DNA of 64,000 bases from Tillus elongatus (GCA_964006375.1 OZ023267.1:16007471-16071470), one strand, 5' to 3'; counted from the first letter of the stretch, positions 1 through 13,690 are shown. Notes: generated by a model not told the origin, from the sequence alone. Numbers and translations are program-made.

Positions 1-19
1 TTAAGTTTAAAAGCTACGG

Positions 20-513
20 CATCATCATCATCAATCAGCCCTCTGCGTCCACTGCTGGACATAGGCCTCCCCTAGTTGAGTCCATTCTTTTCTGTCTTGA
101 GCGCTACGAATCCAATTTTTTGTAATTTTTGTAATGTTGTCTGTCCAGCGAGTTGGTGGTCTTCCTCTGTTTCTTTTATCGGATCTTGGTCTCCATTCAA
201 GTAATCGTTTGGTCCACCTGTCATCTTGCACGCGAGCCACATGTCCCGCCCACTTCCGCTTGAGTTTTGCCACATGTACGACCACATCAGTCACTCTTGT
301 TCTTCTGCGTAATTCTTCATTTCTAATGTGGTCACGTAACGAAACGCCAAGCATCGACTTCTCTATTTTGCGCTGTGTTACTTTGAGTTTCTTAGCAGAA
401 GCGTTGGTAAGGGTTAGTGTTTCGGCGCCGTAGGTCATAAAAGCTACGTACAAGTCCGTAATAGGAACTTTCTTGATTAAGGTGGAAAGTAAGGCTAAAA
501 TGGTACTAAACAC
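20..513 (-). mobile_element. RTE-type LINE, 3' end of the reverse transcriptase ORF
   Basis: A 160-codon open frame on the minus strand reads like the C-terminal end of RTE-clade endonuclease-reverse transcriptases: 'TYGAETLTL', 'SMLGVSLRDHIRNEELRRRT', 'KWAGHVARVQDDRWTKRLLEW', 'RGRPPTRWTDNI' and 'GEAYVQQW'. These segments follow the catalytic RT core and the thumb; the core itself is absent, so this is a 5'-truncated copy. The stop TGA at 31-33 is itself the first unit of a short (TGA/ATG)n tail running to about position 20, so there is virtually no 3' UTR. That arrangement is a known hallmark of RTE elements and marks the 3' end of the insertion. The 5' limit, somewhere in 480-540, is unclear because homology fades upstream of 'YGAET'. 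No visible stop breaks this segment, so the copy may be fairly young. The remnant has no catalytic residues of its own. Confidence 0.85.
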
Positions 514-1490
514 ATCGCTAAATTTGGAATAAAAAGGGCTTTCAGAATATGATCTCAGAAAATAAGGGGCGTATTAAAATAAAAGTTGATCCTAGTCCCG
601 TAAAGACGACACGTCGGATTCAAAAATTAGAAATGCTACGTCAAATAAAATAAAAAGTTGTGAAGAAGTGTTATCGGTATATTTGTAGGCCCTTCATCAA
701 GGCCAAAAAAAATAACGTGTAAAATCAAAAAATCCCGATTTTTCAAAATAACTCAAAAACGAAATTTTTTTTTCGAAGATGTCTAACTGCCATTTTTTTG
801 GGCTTTTGAGTGCGTAACTGTTCGCCTGTTTAACCAAGTCTGTATCTGCTACCGTTTTGGAGATCCCCATGGTGGCCTTCCTTATCTTGGACACACTGTA
901 TCATCATATTATATGAATACTTTGTTACGGTTACCTTTTTTTCTGTTAATCCTAACCGTGACTCTTTTGGTGACACAATTAATGTTAATAGAATACATCG
1001 ATGTTAAATGGCAAGGCGATACTTGCATTGAATGAAACTTATGACAGTCAACTCCTAACCTCGCTTCGGTGACGCTCTTACTCACTTTACAATAACATCT
1101 GGAGGAACTCGTTGGTCTTTGCTTGATTGATTATTAATAGGTGCCAAGGAATAGGTAAATCTGTTATTCACGTCCGTAACTCCATACTAGCCTCGCTTTA
1201 ATATGAAAGTATATTAAACATCGGCAAAGTAGAAGGAAAATATGTGACCAGAATATCGTTGTATTTAAATGAATTTCCGAGTAAACTTTCCAGAAGGTTC
1301 TAGAACATGTTAATAAGACAATGAAGCACTTGTTTCTTGCTGGCGGGCGAGTCCATTATACGTCCCGAAGGCAAACCATAATTAAAGACCCTAAGGAAAA
1401 CCCATATAACGTCGATTAGTTTAATATTTCAAGGGCACTACAGACCGGGAAGACGTGGATCTTGCGTTCACCTCTCATGTCAACTAAGAA
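514..1490. other. Unassigned DNA with a mariner-like terminal sequence near 887-900
   Basis: No convincing gene is present. Positions 887-900 read TTGGACACACTGTA, which on the minus strand is TACAGTGTGTCCAA. That resembles the outer ends of some mariner-like elements and is followed on the minus strand by AT-rich DNA holding a 65-codon open frame without recognisable domains. No matching opposite end was located, so this is at best one end of a degraded element. The rest (900-1490) shows nothing I recognise. Confidence 0.3.
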
Positions 1491-1495
1491 TGTAG

Positions 1496-2536
1496 TTACT
1501 GATCTCGGCCAATGAAATTCAAAATCGGTTCAGCGTAAGCACATTTGGAGCAAAGGTGCTCCATATAAGCAAAACTCTGAGGGCAATTAAAGAACTTTAG
1601 CTAGTGCGATGAAAGATTGGACTTCTCTGCAGGTATCTAGTGCGTTTGCCTACCAAGTTTTGTAAAATTATTTTCAACAGTCAGAAGCGGTAAGTGTTTC
1701 CACTTTTTTTATTGCAATTGCAGGGGTTCTGGTTTTTTGTCGTTTTGTCGTTACTGATGTCGGCCAATGAAATTCAAAATCGGTTCAGCGTAAGCAAAGT
1801 AACCGTTGGAGGAAAGGTGCTCCATATAAGCAAAACTCTGAGAAGAAATAAATAACTTTAGCTAGTGCGATGAAAGATTAGACTTCTCTGCAGGTATCTA
1901 GTACGTTCGCGTATCAAGTTTTGTTAAGTCGTTTTCAACAGTCAGAAGCGGTAAGTCTTTCCAGTTCTTTTTATTGCAATTGCAGGGGTTCTGGTTTTTT
2001 GTCGTTTTGTCGTTACTTATGTCGGCCAATGAAATTCAAAATCGGTTCAGCGTAAGCAAAGTAACCGTTGGAGGAAAGGTGCTCCATATAAGCAAAACTC
2101 TGAGAAGAAATAAATAACTTTAGCTAGTGCGATGAAAGATTAGACTTCTCTGCAGGTATCTAGTACGTTCGCGTATCAAGTTTTGTTAAGTCGTTTTCAA
2201 CAGTCAGAAGCGGTAAGTCTTTCCAGTTCTTTTTATTGCAATTGCAGGGGTTCTGGTTTTTTGTCGTTTTGTCGTTACTGATGTCGGCCAATGAAATTCA
2301 AAATCGGTTCAGCGTAAGCAAAGTAACCGTTGGAGGAAAGGTGCTCCATATAAGCAAAACTCTGAGACGAAATAAATAACTTTAGCTAGTGCGATGAAAG
2401 ATTAGACTTCTCTGCAGGTATCTAGTACGTTCGCGTATCAAGTTTTGTTAAGTCGTTTTCAACAGTCAGAAGCGGTAAGTCTTTCCAGTTCTTTTTATTG
2501 CAATTGCAGGGGTTCTGGTTTTTCGTCGTTGTGTGT
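1496..2536. repeat. Tandem repeat, about 262-bp unit, four copies
   Basis: Four head-to-tail units start at about 1496, 1751, 2013 and 2275, each opening with 'ttactgatgtcggccaatg' or a close variant. Units 2 to 4 are 262 bp long and nearly identical; unit 1 is about 255 bp and clearly diverged. The last unit decays at about 2530. No long ORF runs through it. The near identity of the inner units against the diverged outer one fits satellite-style amplification by unequal exchange. Confidence 0.9.
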
Positions 2537-3332
2537 TTTTCTTTCCTGTCTTTCCCTGCTGGTATTTCACTGAGTTTTGCTGTTGCTTTCTCAATGTCTG
2601 CTGTTACAGTACTTTCAATAGTTTTTCAAAAACCAACAATGCTCTGAGGGACTTCAAGTTCTTGTAAACGGCGTCAGCGTGCTGCTCTAAACTTCCTGCA
2701 TGCGACCTGGTGGTTAACACTGCTCTCCTTATTCAGGAACCTGTTGCTGGCGGTCCCGACGCTTTAGTAGAGCGACATAAGCACCTTCCAATCAAGCTAG
2801 ATTCCTTTCGATTGCTGTCGCAGAGGCCTCGTAGTCACAAGGCCTAATTAAAAGCTCGACCTCACCCCTTGTGACCACCTGGAAACTTCTTTCGTCAGAC
2901 AAGTGAGTTTCTGTTGACTGCATCACAAAATTTCAGTCAAGACAACCTTTCCTTAAACCTGATAACTTTAGAAGAAAGTCAAATCAAGTTAAATTATTCA
3001 GTGTTTACAAACTTCAAGCAGTGAGTTTGAATATATTGACTGTTTCAGTAAACAATTTGTGAAGCATTAGTGACAATGACTTCTTTACAATTAATGTAAT
3101 ATTTTCCTAAGTGCTTTGTACAATCTATTAAACAAGACGTAACGTAAATCCAGGCGTTACCGCTGCTCTTGAAAATTTTTGCAATAGTTGCCTCATTTCA
3201 AAATCAAAAATAAACAAATGATTAACATAGCTAATATCGTTGTGACTTTATCTGTATTTTTCCGTATCGATGATGTCACCTAAAAACGACCGTTTGAGCC
3301 GTTCAACAAATATTCCCGAGAAAACCTTGAAT
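2537..3332. other. Unassigned DNA between tandem repeat and PLE
   Basis: No coding frame of note and no recognisable repeat. It may include upstream sequence of the Penelope-like element that follows, but nothing here shows that directly. Confidence 0.3.
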
Positions 3333-3411
3333 ACGTATGATGTGAGTCGCTCGGGATATAGCTTATAAACCACTACCTTAAGCTATATCCTGAGCAACTC
3401 ACATCATACGT
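3333..3411. repeat. Inverted duplication at the 5' edge of the PLE fragment
   Basis: Arms 3333-3364 and 3380-3411 (32 nt each) are near-perfect reverse complements around a 15-nt spacer; they start 'acgtatgatgtgagt' and end 'ctcacatcatacgt'. The right arm is PLE coding sequence (reads S-Y-I-L-S-N-S-H-H-T-Y, matching the second PLE copy near 49000). The left arm is therefore a short inverted copy of PLE coding DNA placed at the truncation point. Confidence 0.9.
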
Positions 3412-4085
3412 ACGCACAAAAAATGGCCAGTCTGAATTTTTTAGTAAACCGGTTAATTAATTTTCCTTTAGACAAAAGTAGATATACCAAAGAATTAAAT
3501 TATATTAAGAACGTGGCCGAATATAACGGATACACTGCTTGCCTAGTGGAAAAATTAATCAACAAACAGAAAACAAAGAAAATGTTGACGGAATCAACGA
3601 CGTTCAGAAGAGAAAAATCGGAAAAAAACTTTGTTTGCTTACCATTTGAACCTAGAATCACGAGGGGTCTAGACAACATTTTTAAAAAAGTCGACTTACA
3701 GCTAGCATTTTCAACAACAAATACCTTAAAAAACTTGCTAGGTAACCCAAAAGACAAGGATAGCACGGAAAAAATGTCGGGAATTTATGAAATAAGTTGT
3801 AAAGATTGTAATCTTAAATACGTCGGACAAACAAAAAGATCGATTGGAATCAGATTCAAAGAACACATATCCCAATTACGTTACGGTACTGTAGATAAGT
3901 CTGCTGTCGCTCGACATATTTGGGATAATAATCATCACGTTGATAAAGATAATCTGAAATTAATAACAAATGTTAGAAAACCAGGACAGCTAAATGGGTT
4001 CGAGAACGTATGAATTGCGAAATATAGTTACAACAAAAAATGTATGAACACTTTACCAGCGCCAATTACGAGTCACTTGATCGAT
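3381..4085 (+). pseudogene. Penelope-like element: RT tail plus GIY-YIG endonuclease
   Basis: The frame 3423-4013 (196 codons, plus in-frame upstream codons from about 3384) encodes the RT-to-endonuclease linker and the GIY-YIG nuclease of a Penelope-like retroelement. Visible motifs are 'NFLVNRLINFPL' and 'KNVAEYNGY' (linker), then 'SGIYEISCKDCNLKYVGQT' at about residues 117-136, with the GIY and YVG motifs and the C-x2-C between them that is typical of PLE nucleases, then the conserved 'RFKEH' arginine and 'ARHIWDNNHHVD'. This nuclease nicks target DNA for target-primed reverse transcription. The TGA at 4011-4013 looks like an internal nonsense change, because the same frame continues with 'CMNTLPAPITSHLID', the usual C-terminal end of these proteins. 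The catalytic RT domain is missing (5' truncation at the inverted duplication). A hammerhead-like motif lies 270 bp downstream. The first ATG is probably an internal methionine, not a true start. Confidence 0.85.
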
Positions 4086-4350
4086 TGCCACGTTTTCGGC
4101 ACGTTTAACCGATAACATAAGTATACAGATATTGCCGCCAAAGGAATAGTTGTTAATTTAGCTGTCGTTGAACTTTCTCAAGACTATTACAGATGGACAC
4201 TTTTTAGATAAAGCAGTAGGGATAGCGCAAAGACCCTGTCCGGCAATAAAAATACAATACACTTTGGAATTTGCCTACGACTAGTGTCTCATATCGGTTC
4301 GATCTCTTTACCTAAGATCCGGTATATAAGTTGATGTTAGTTTTTTAAGT

Positions 4351-4419
4351 ATTTAGAATGTTTCATCCTCTGATGACGCTAACTTGGTTAGTGAAAAGAT
4401 CGTCAGGTCATTTAAAATG
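4351..4419 (+). ncRNA. Hammerhead ribozyme-like motif, downstream of PLE
   Basis: The conserved core CTGATGA lies at 4370-4376. It is followed by one extra base, stem II (gctaac 4378-4383, loop ttg, gttagt 4387-4392), then GAA (4393-4395) and a short stem III leading to GTC at 4402-4404, the expected cleavage site. Stem I can be drawn as CCT (4367-4369) with AGG (4405-4407), an internal loop, and an outer helix atttagaat (4351-4359) with atttaaaat (about 4410-4418, one A-A mismatch). This matches a type I hammerhead as reported in PLE terminal repeats. Stem III should be AC/GT but reads AA/GT here, so this copy may be weak or dead. A homologous copy lies on the other strand at 46834-46903. 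Confidence 0.6.
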
Positions 4420-5003
4420 TGTTGCGGTGATTTGGGTTCTCCAAGTGTACTTATAAGAAACTCTAAACTCACTTCCAACAGGATATTTTATATGTTATTT
4501 GACCTTTCTGTCCCTGTTAAAAGTAAACTGTATTCAAAGATTCGCCATAAATCTCATTAGTTCTGTGTTTTTTCATCAACGATATCACTTTTTCGTCATC
4601 CTCATTCATGCCCAACGAAAATGTTTCAGGCTGGACCGTCCGAAACAAAGAACCTAAATTGAAAATAAACACGAAGCCGAGTCTTTTGTAATCGCATATA
4701 TTAAAAGCGACACACCGTGGCTGCAAAAACAATTAGGTTTGTATGGGATGGTGTATATAGTGATGCTGTCTCGCGTTACACTCTGTTACCGCCACAAAAC
4801 AACAGATAAAAAATGGGCGAGTTTCGTCGCGCGTTGCCGTCACAGCTATTGGGTTTCGTTTAGAGGAGCCTGCAAAATTCGCCCATTATTTCTAATGGTT
4901 TCAGTTTAAAAAAAAGTATCAATAACTACATATATTTGAATTTTATGTCTAAACATAAAATAGTTCTGATCAATATTTGCTCTTAAACCGTTATTAAGAA
5001 AGT
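4420..5003. other. PLE 3' flank and unassigned DNA
   Basis: About 4420-4470 still matches the flank of the second hammerhead copy ('ggtgatttg' then 'ttctccaagtgt'), so the PLE-related terminal region extends at least that far. Beyond it I see no gene or known repeat. Confidence 0.4.
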
Positions 5004-7090
<2,087 letters not shown>

Positions 7091-10000
7091 TTTTTTAAAA
7101 ATAAAAAGCCTAAAATTTGGTTAACAGTATCACCTTTAGACTAACAACAATGTACAATATTCATATAAACTCTAATAAAAATATACACATTACCTGCAGG
7201 ATTTAGTGGTTAATAACTCTTGAAAACCAGTAAGATACCTGTCATTTTTACATGACTTTGGTTGTCATGTATCACATGAATCATGGTATCTGATTATAAA
7301 TGTCAAAGGTCAGCCCTTCACTTCTGAAACATAAAATACCATTTTCCGTTTTAAACAAATGAGTTAAGCAGTTGGAATTTTTTTGTAATCTAGTCACTAT
7401 TTGAAAAGCCCCTCTACGAAACGTCTTCATTTTTTTTTCGAGGATTAGTATAAATGGAAACCGCCATGAATGCGTTGTTCTCGTGAGACTCGGCTATCTA
7501 TTGGTGAAGACGCTATATCGAGATTTTTGATATGTGCCAAAAACGTAAAAAGTGGCAAAACAATTGAAGTAACTCAAATACGGTGACCGATATAATTTGT
7601 TTTTACAAATATTATAATATTAGACACACTGTCTGAATATAGAGAAACTGAGAGTGACTCCGACCGAGGGTTCTAGGGGGCCTAGTCTGCGTTCATTTAA
7701 AGAAGTATTTTTAAAACAAACACATAAGCGAATTTGTTACACGAATTTTCGCTAAAAATAATAGAATATTATACCAAAAATTTTTAACTGAAACAACTGC
7801 CGAAGCATCAGATAATTTTCATTTGAAATGAATTCTCTGCAAATATTTTAATAAAGGGACAATGGCGACTGAAGCAGAAACTTATGGCTTTGTAAAACAT
7901 TTTTTACGACAATCCTATTAGATAACCCACATTCATTTCAGATTCTTCGTCTAAAAATTGCCAATTTTAACTTTTTTAATTGCCATTTTGACGTTTTAAG
8001 AAGGAAATCTATACAATTTAAAAGTATTTTTCTGATATTTCAGCTTAAACCGTTCAGAACTTGTCGCGTTTACTAAAGCCCACATTTGGGTGAAAAACTA
8101 GCACCACTTGAATCGTCTTCAATTTGGTATCGTTAGAAAATTTCCAACTTCTTCTAGTCGTTATCATGTACCTTCACATTATTGTAAATTTTATCTCTGA
8201 TCAGCTCCAAGCAGTACCAACGTTGCCAGTATCTGAAGACCAAAATCAAATCCAGTCTAACCCCTCTCTCAAAATTATGCAGATATTTATTGTTCACTAG
8301 GACGCTGGAGCCTAAAACTGTCACCGTTTGACTTGCGTACTTAGCAAAAAAAATTAGTTAGCGACATATTAGATTATGCGGCTTTGATGCCACAATGCTT
8401 GGAAAACATGTAATTTGATTTTTGGGGAATTACAATAAATAAATGACTACCCACCCTACAAATGTGAATATATAGAAACTTGCGACGGGTTTTCTTAATA
8501 ACAATATTAAAACAAGACATTTCCCGGCTTCTGGTCCGTCACAATTTAAGAGAAGGAAAAGGAAATTCAACAAGCTACAGGGAAGAGAAGAAATGATAGA
8601 ATAGAGTTCAGTTCTACGTTACTCGACAGACTCGGTAATTTTAATGTCAGCAGTTGGTACCTGACTCAGTAGAGGTGTCACTCTCATTTGTCAACGACTA
8701 GCAACATATGTTATTAAAAGCTAACTGCTTTGTGGTTAAAAATGTTGCACTTGATTTCCACAACCTACACAGACAGACAGTTTGTGAAATTTAATATCTG
8801 GAATCACAACCTATCCAAACAGTTAAAGTGATATTGTTACAATAACTTGTGATATGTTAGGTTAAAACCTAGTTATAGTAAAAAAAATGAGTTAGGGTGC
8901 AGAGATGGACTTAAGGACTCTGCATATAAGGTAACAAAGATTCCATTAGATCCCCTTTCACAGTCGACTGCCCAGGTGTACAAAGCTAGGGCTGTATGTT
9001 AAACAGTTTATACAACTATAAGCTTAGTAAGTATAGCTAAAACTGTTTATATGTGTAAATTAAACATCAGAGATTACTACAACTAAAAGTTACTATTGAA
9101 TTCTGTTAATTAAAACTCTGTAAATTATTATTGTAGTTATGGGAACTAAACAGAATAACAAAAGAACCACTTCGTGGACTTATCTGCAGTGGGACTTGTC
9201 TGCAGCTACTTAATAAACTTAATATGGTAGAGTGGACAGTTACGGCTAGCTCCGCCAAGCAGTCAGGCACAGTCCATTTACAGTTCTACGTTCAAAAGAA
9301 ACTTGACAGGTACAGCTCTACACACAACAAGCAGAAAACTCCACAACATTTCAGACCCAGACAAGAGACCCTACAATGAACAAATATATCTCTCAGCAGG
9401 TACTACTTACTTGAATTATTATTAGCGAGAATAAATGTGGGGAAAATTTAATAATTAAGCAATAGAAGCTTACCAATGTGTGAGGTTTCTTTTCCGGCAA
9501 AAATATAAAGTGATTCGTACTGATTTATATCTCAATAAAATTGATGCGGAATTTAATACAGAACAAACATTGTTCTTTAAAACCACTTTTGCAAGCTGTA
9601 GGATAATATCCAGCATATAGCTGAAGGTAATTTTCAAGCACCTTTTACTGCCACAACTTATTGTTCGGTAACTCGAATCTTAATAAATCATAATTTCATA
9701 TGAATATTAAGCTTTTGGGTTCTAAAAATATTTTAGTTTTTGTCAAACAACAAAAACTTGTTGGAATTTGATAAGAAATGATAAGATAGATGTTAATATT
9801 TCCTTTAAAAATTAATTTTATTTATTTCAAAAATTATATCTGGGAGAAAGAGAGAATGAAAAAGATGACACTATACACTGAAGAGTGAGATAGAAAAACA
9901 TGGATAGTCATCAGCGAGAAGGAGACAGTACATACCTAAGGGCAATTGCTAATATTAAAAATGTAAACAGAACCTCAAATTTGTTTGTTTACTGTTTTGG

Positions 10001-10929
10001 ACTTAGGTTAATTTTTACAAGTGAACTTAGATGAAGAGGGTTGTTTATTTGTATTAAACCTTAAACTACAACAAAAGTGAAAGTATAATTGGCGGCTTTC
10101 CAATGTGTTACAAGTGTGCATTATAAACAAACTGTTTATTTACCAAAATATGTAAATTATAAGCTACAGAGTGTTCACGAGTGAGGATTATGTCCATATA
10201 TTAGCTATGTTTTTCGCCTCTGAAGTTAACAAGCTGTATAAATACAAAGAGAGCTTTAGAACCGTCTTAAACTGCTATGAAAACGGCTTCAAACTCATGC
10301 TAAGTATCCTTGTTTGGAGATAGCACTACCACGTAGATAACATTTTAATCGAGTAGGTAGTTTCATTTGAAAATAATTTTACATTTAACTTATAAAATGT
10401 TATATCTGTATAAAGAACGCAACCCTATAAATTCACACGTCCCTGGCATTATATGCAGGGATGACCATAGTGACCGCAACCATCTACAATAATATAACAA
10501 GGGCGGTGCACTAATAAAGATCCATCGGGACTTTCTTACCCTTGGACGACGGTCACCAAGACGTTTGATTTATGATGTGGATATCCTCAAATGAATTCGT
10601 GGCTTCTCGGAAGATTGACCGCCTTGTCACAAGACAACCACGCGACCTGATTATTATATTTTCCCTAATTCTCAAAGGACCAAAATATATTGCTTAATTC
10701 AAATATTACTTTAACATATATTTCTCTACGGCTTGCAGCTGTAACTAAAAACCTCCAAAAGTATTAGATAGAATATCGAATAAAGTGTAAATCCAGTGGA
10801 AACTTATGAGCTGTATCGCGTAGCCACACCTCTTTTCTGTTACTAGAAACAATGCTCTCACAGCAGCCCCGTTGATGATAAAATATCACAGGATCAAACC
10901 AACTGTTCTAAATCGCTGCAACAGTCAGT
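7091..10929. other. Long gene-poor stretch with one decayed TA-core fragment
   Basis: About 7655-8000 keeps weak likeness to the TA-core family (gagggttctagggggcctag, then 'aatgaattctctgcaaatat'), without a TA tract. Elsewhere I see no ORF with recognisable domains, no tandem repeat and no structural RNA. The rest may be old transposon debris or unique intergenic DNA; sequence alone does not tell. Confidence 0.45.
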
Positions 10930-11150
10930 TTTTTATTATTTCAACAACACACCACGAGCGCTCACAGCCTAAATACTATCGTACCGTGTTTGTCGACAAG
11001 GAAGAAAGAGGCAACTTCTTAATTCTGGACTTGAAGGTTTGGAGCTTTGGAGGAGAAGGAAAACATGTGCCGGCAAGGAATTCCACAACTTGGAAGACCT
11101 CGGGACAAAAGAACGGGCATAACAAGATGTTCTATGTCTGTTTTTTTTTA
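10930..11150 (-). mobile_element. LINE family A, short 3' end fragment
   Basis: About 220 bp equal to the 3' terminus of the neighbouring LINE: the reading 'RHRTSCYARSFVPR', 'SKLWNSLPAHVF' and the 3' UTR 'ctaaatactatcgtacc'. It lies head-to-tail with the longer copy beginning at 11151 and is separated by an oligo(T) run (the reverse-strand poly(A) of the next copy). It is therefore a second, severely 5'-truncated insertion or a duplication of the 3' end. Confidence 0.8.
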
Positions 11151-13690
11151 ATTTCGACAACACATCACGAGGGCTTACACCTAAATACTATCGTACCGTG
11201 GGTGTCGACAAGGAGAAAAGAGGCAACTTGTTAATTCTGGACTTGAAGGTCTGGAGGTTCGGGGGAGAAGGAAAAACATGTGCCGGCAATGGATTCCACA
11301 ACTTGGAAGTCCTCGGGACAAAAGAGCGAGCGTAACAAGATGTTCTATGTCTGGTGACCTGGACAGTATAAGGGTGCATTCGCTGTGTTCCCCTGGTAGA
11401 TCTGTTGGGGGCAGCAGGTGGAGGAACTATGGAGGAAAGCTCCTCTGAGCAGTGCCCGTGCAGATATCTATAAAAAGAGAGAGGTCACCAACGACACGTC
11501 GGTGGGCAAGGGATGACAGCCTTTGGGTCAGGGTAGAGTAACCCATGAGACGTATAGCTCTGTTCTGAATGGAGTCCAGGATAGCAAGTGTAGAAGCGGC
11601 AGCTGCATCCCAGATGTGGGAGCAGTATTCGAGGTTTGGCCTTATTTGTGAAGTATATAAGGTATAGAGATTAGCTGGTGTAAAGTATTTGCGAGCCCGG
11701 AAGAGGAAACCTAATTTCTTAGCAACCATTTTTGCAATTGATGTGACATGCTGGTGCCAATTGAGATTTCGATCCACAAAAATGCCAACAAGTGAAAAGG
11801 ACTCATTACTTGGAATAACTTGGTTGTTCATTGTGATAGGTCTAGGGCTGGTGTATCTCTTATGAGATATAAAGCAAGACTGATATTAAGTGTAGCTAAA
11901 TTGTACAAGATTTTTACTTCCCCAGTTTAATATTTTTTGGAGATCTACGGAGATAGAACCCTCCATGAGTTTGCGATTCTCATCTAATTGGGCTAAAGAG
12001 ATAGGCTTAGAATATTGTATATTTGAGTGGAGGGTGCTGTCGTCCGCGTAACTGTGAACTGGGTTGGATGTGCTAGAGAGGAGGTCATTGATGTGGAGAA
12101 GAAACACAATAGGGGCTAAAGCTGAACCTTGAGGAACTCCTGCATTAATTGGATACAGTTTAGAGGAATGGCCATCCACGACAACAGAAATGATCCGGTT
12201 GGAGAGGAAATTTGATGTCCACGTACAAAGTTTTGGTCGTAGGCCACAGGCCGGTAGTTTATTAAGCAGAGCTGCGTGCCATGCCTGGTCTAATGCTTCG
12301 GATGTGTCTAGTTCCATAGACTTGTTCCAAGAATGGGTGACAAAGGAAATGAGGTCGGCAGTTGATCTGCGCTGACGGGTTGTACTCGAGCAGTTTTCCA
12401 GTTCCTAGGGAATATGCCTCTATTGTAAGATGTCTGAAACAGACGAGTCAGGACATGAGCAAGTTCTGGTGCGCATTTTTCGAGAACAATTGCTGGGATC
12501 CCGTTAAGACCAGAGGCTTTCCTGGTATTAAGAGTAGAGAGCATCTGTCACAGGATTTAGAGAACCAGGGCTTTTGAGTGGTTGCCGAGGTTTTATGTGT
12601 ACGTAGAATAAATCATTCCATGCCAGCTTGGATAATTTTGGTGACGTTTTGTGAGATATCAGAGGGGTCAGGATGAGAGAAGCAGACAGACGCTAATGGA
12701 AATGGGGAAATGTAATCTCGCATTTCGTCCCAGTTCGCGGATTTGTAGTGCCAAACGATACGTGGGTGTGATGTCTGTGTGACTTCGTGTTGCATTGCGC
12801 AGGAAGCAGTGACCATGCCGTGGTCTGAGCGACCCAGGGGGGCGGTGACTGATATCTTATAGCGGTCAGGATTTGTAGTAAGAAGAAGATCCAAGAGATT
12901 TGAGCTGTGTGTTGGGATGCGAGGAAAGTAAGTAGGTTGCTGAACCATATTGGCTAAAGAATTGCTGACTGCAAAGGCCTCCCCTGCTCTTTCTTGTGGA
13001 TCGGTTTTTGAAGATCCTAGCCATTCTTATTATGGACATTGAAGTCACCAAGAATAGTGACCTCGGAGGAAGGATATTCATAAATCAGATTGCCGAGTTT
13101 TTCAGAGAGGTAGTCGAAGAACTGGACAAAGTTGTTGTCAGAAGGTGACCGGTAAATTCAACAGATGAATTTAGTTGCAGCCCTGAGAGAGAGAGAGTTT
13201 TATCCATATATATGTCTTCTCTTCCAGCCTATAAATTGGGGAGTCTGGTGCAGGGTAGATTGCTACGGACGTACTCGCACACGCCTCCATGCAATCCAGA
13301 AGAAGTAAGGAGCTCATACACCGGGAAATTAAGGTGGTTAGTGGCTGTTTTGGCACTGATTTGAGTTTCGGTGAGAAAGAGGAGTTGGGGCCTATTAGCC
13401 TGGAGGAAATGGTGGACGGAGTTTAGGGCATAATTTAGGCCACATATATTCGAGAAGGATAAGTTAAATCTTGATGCTGGCGCCCCCTGTACACCCCTCT
13501 CCCGGAGATCCGAATGGAGGGGTATTTTACCTGCGGAATCAGTTGTACAAGGAGGAGCCATCATCATTTTTGCCTATAGGGGAAACCAGAACCGGAAACG
13601 TCCGTTGGGACTTCACCGGCCCCTTGATGTAAGGGGTGGTACATCCTCGGGCTTAAAAAAAATCATTTACTATCACGTAAAGGAAAATTC
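11151..13690 (-). mobile_element. LINE family A, near full-length span but internally deleted
   Basis: Minus-strand APE-type non-LTR retrotransposon (jockey-like; clade not fixed). From its 5' end at about 13690 it shows the 5' UTR, the start of the endonuclease ORF (13567: M-M-M-A-P-P-C-T; 'SFSNICGLN'; 'LLFLTETQIS'), the later endonuclease part ('RIPTHSSNLLDLLLT', 'LGRSDHGMV'), the RT with 'GVPQGSALAP' and catalytic 'YADD' (near 12045), and the C-terminal end 'RTSKLWNPLPAHVF' before an oligo(A) tail. Compared with the copy at 32825-35657 it lacks about 400 bp between endonuclease and RT (at about 12545), about 150 bp at about 12375 and about 30 bp at about 12313. Frameshifts split the remaining frame into at least seven pieces. 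It cannot encode a working protein. It shares its family with the copies at 23468, 32825 and in the 38-43 kb array. Confidence 0.85.

Noticed and set aside
134..433. 99-codon plus-strand frame opposite the RTE fragment
   Set aside because: It is the antisense shadow of the RTE coding sequence on the minus strand.
697..894. 65-codon minus-strand frame as a small gene
   Set aside because: It lies next to a mariner-like end in AT-rich DNA and has no recognisable motif.
1496..2536. CTGATGT ... GAAA in the 262-bp repeat as a further hammerhead
   Set aside because: No stem II can be drawn between the two core parts and no cleavage triplet lies at the right place.
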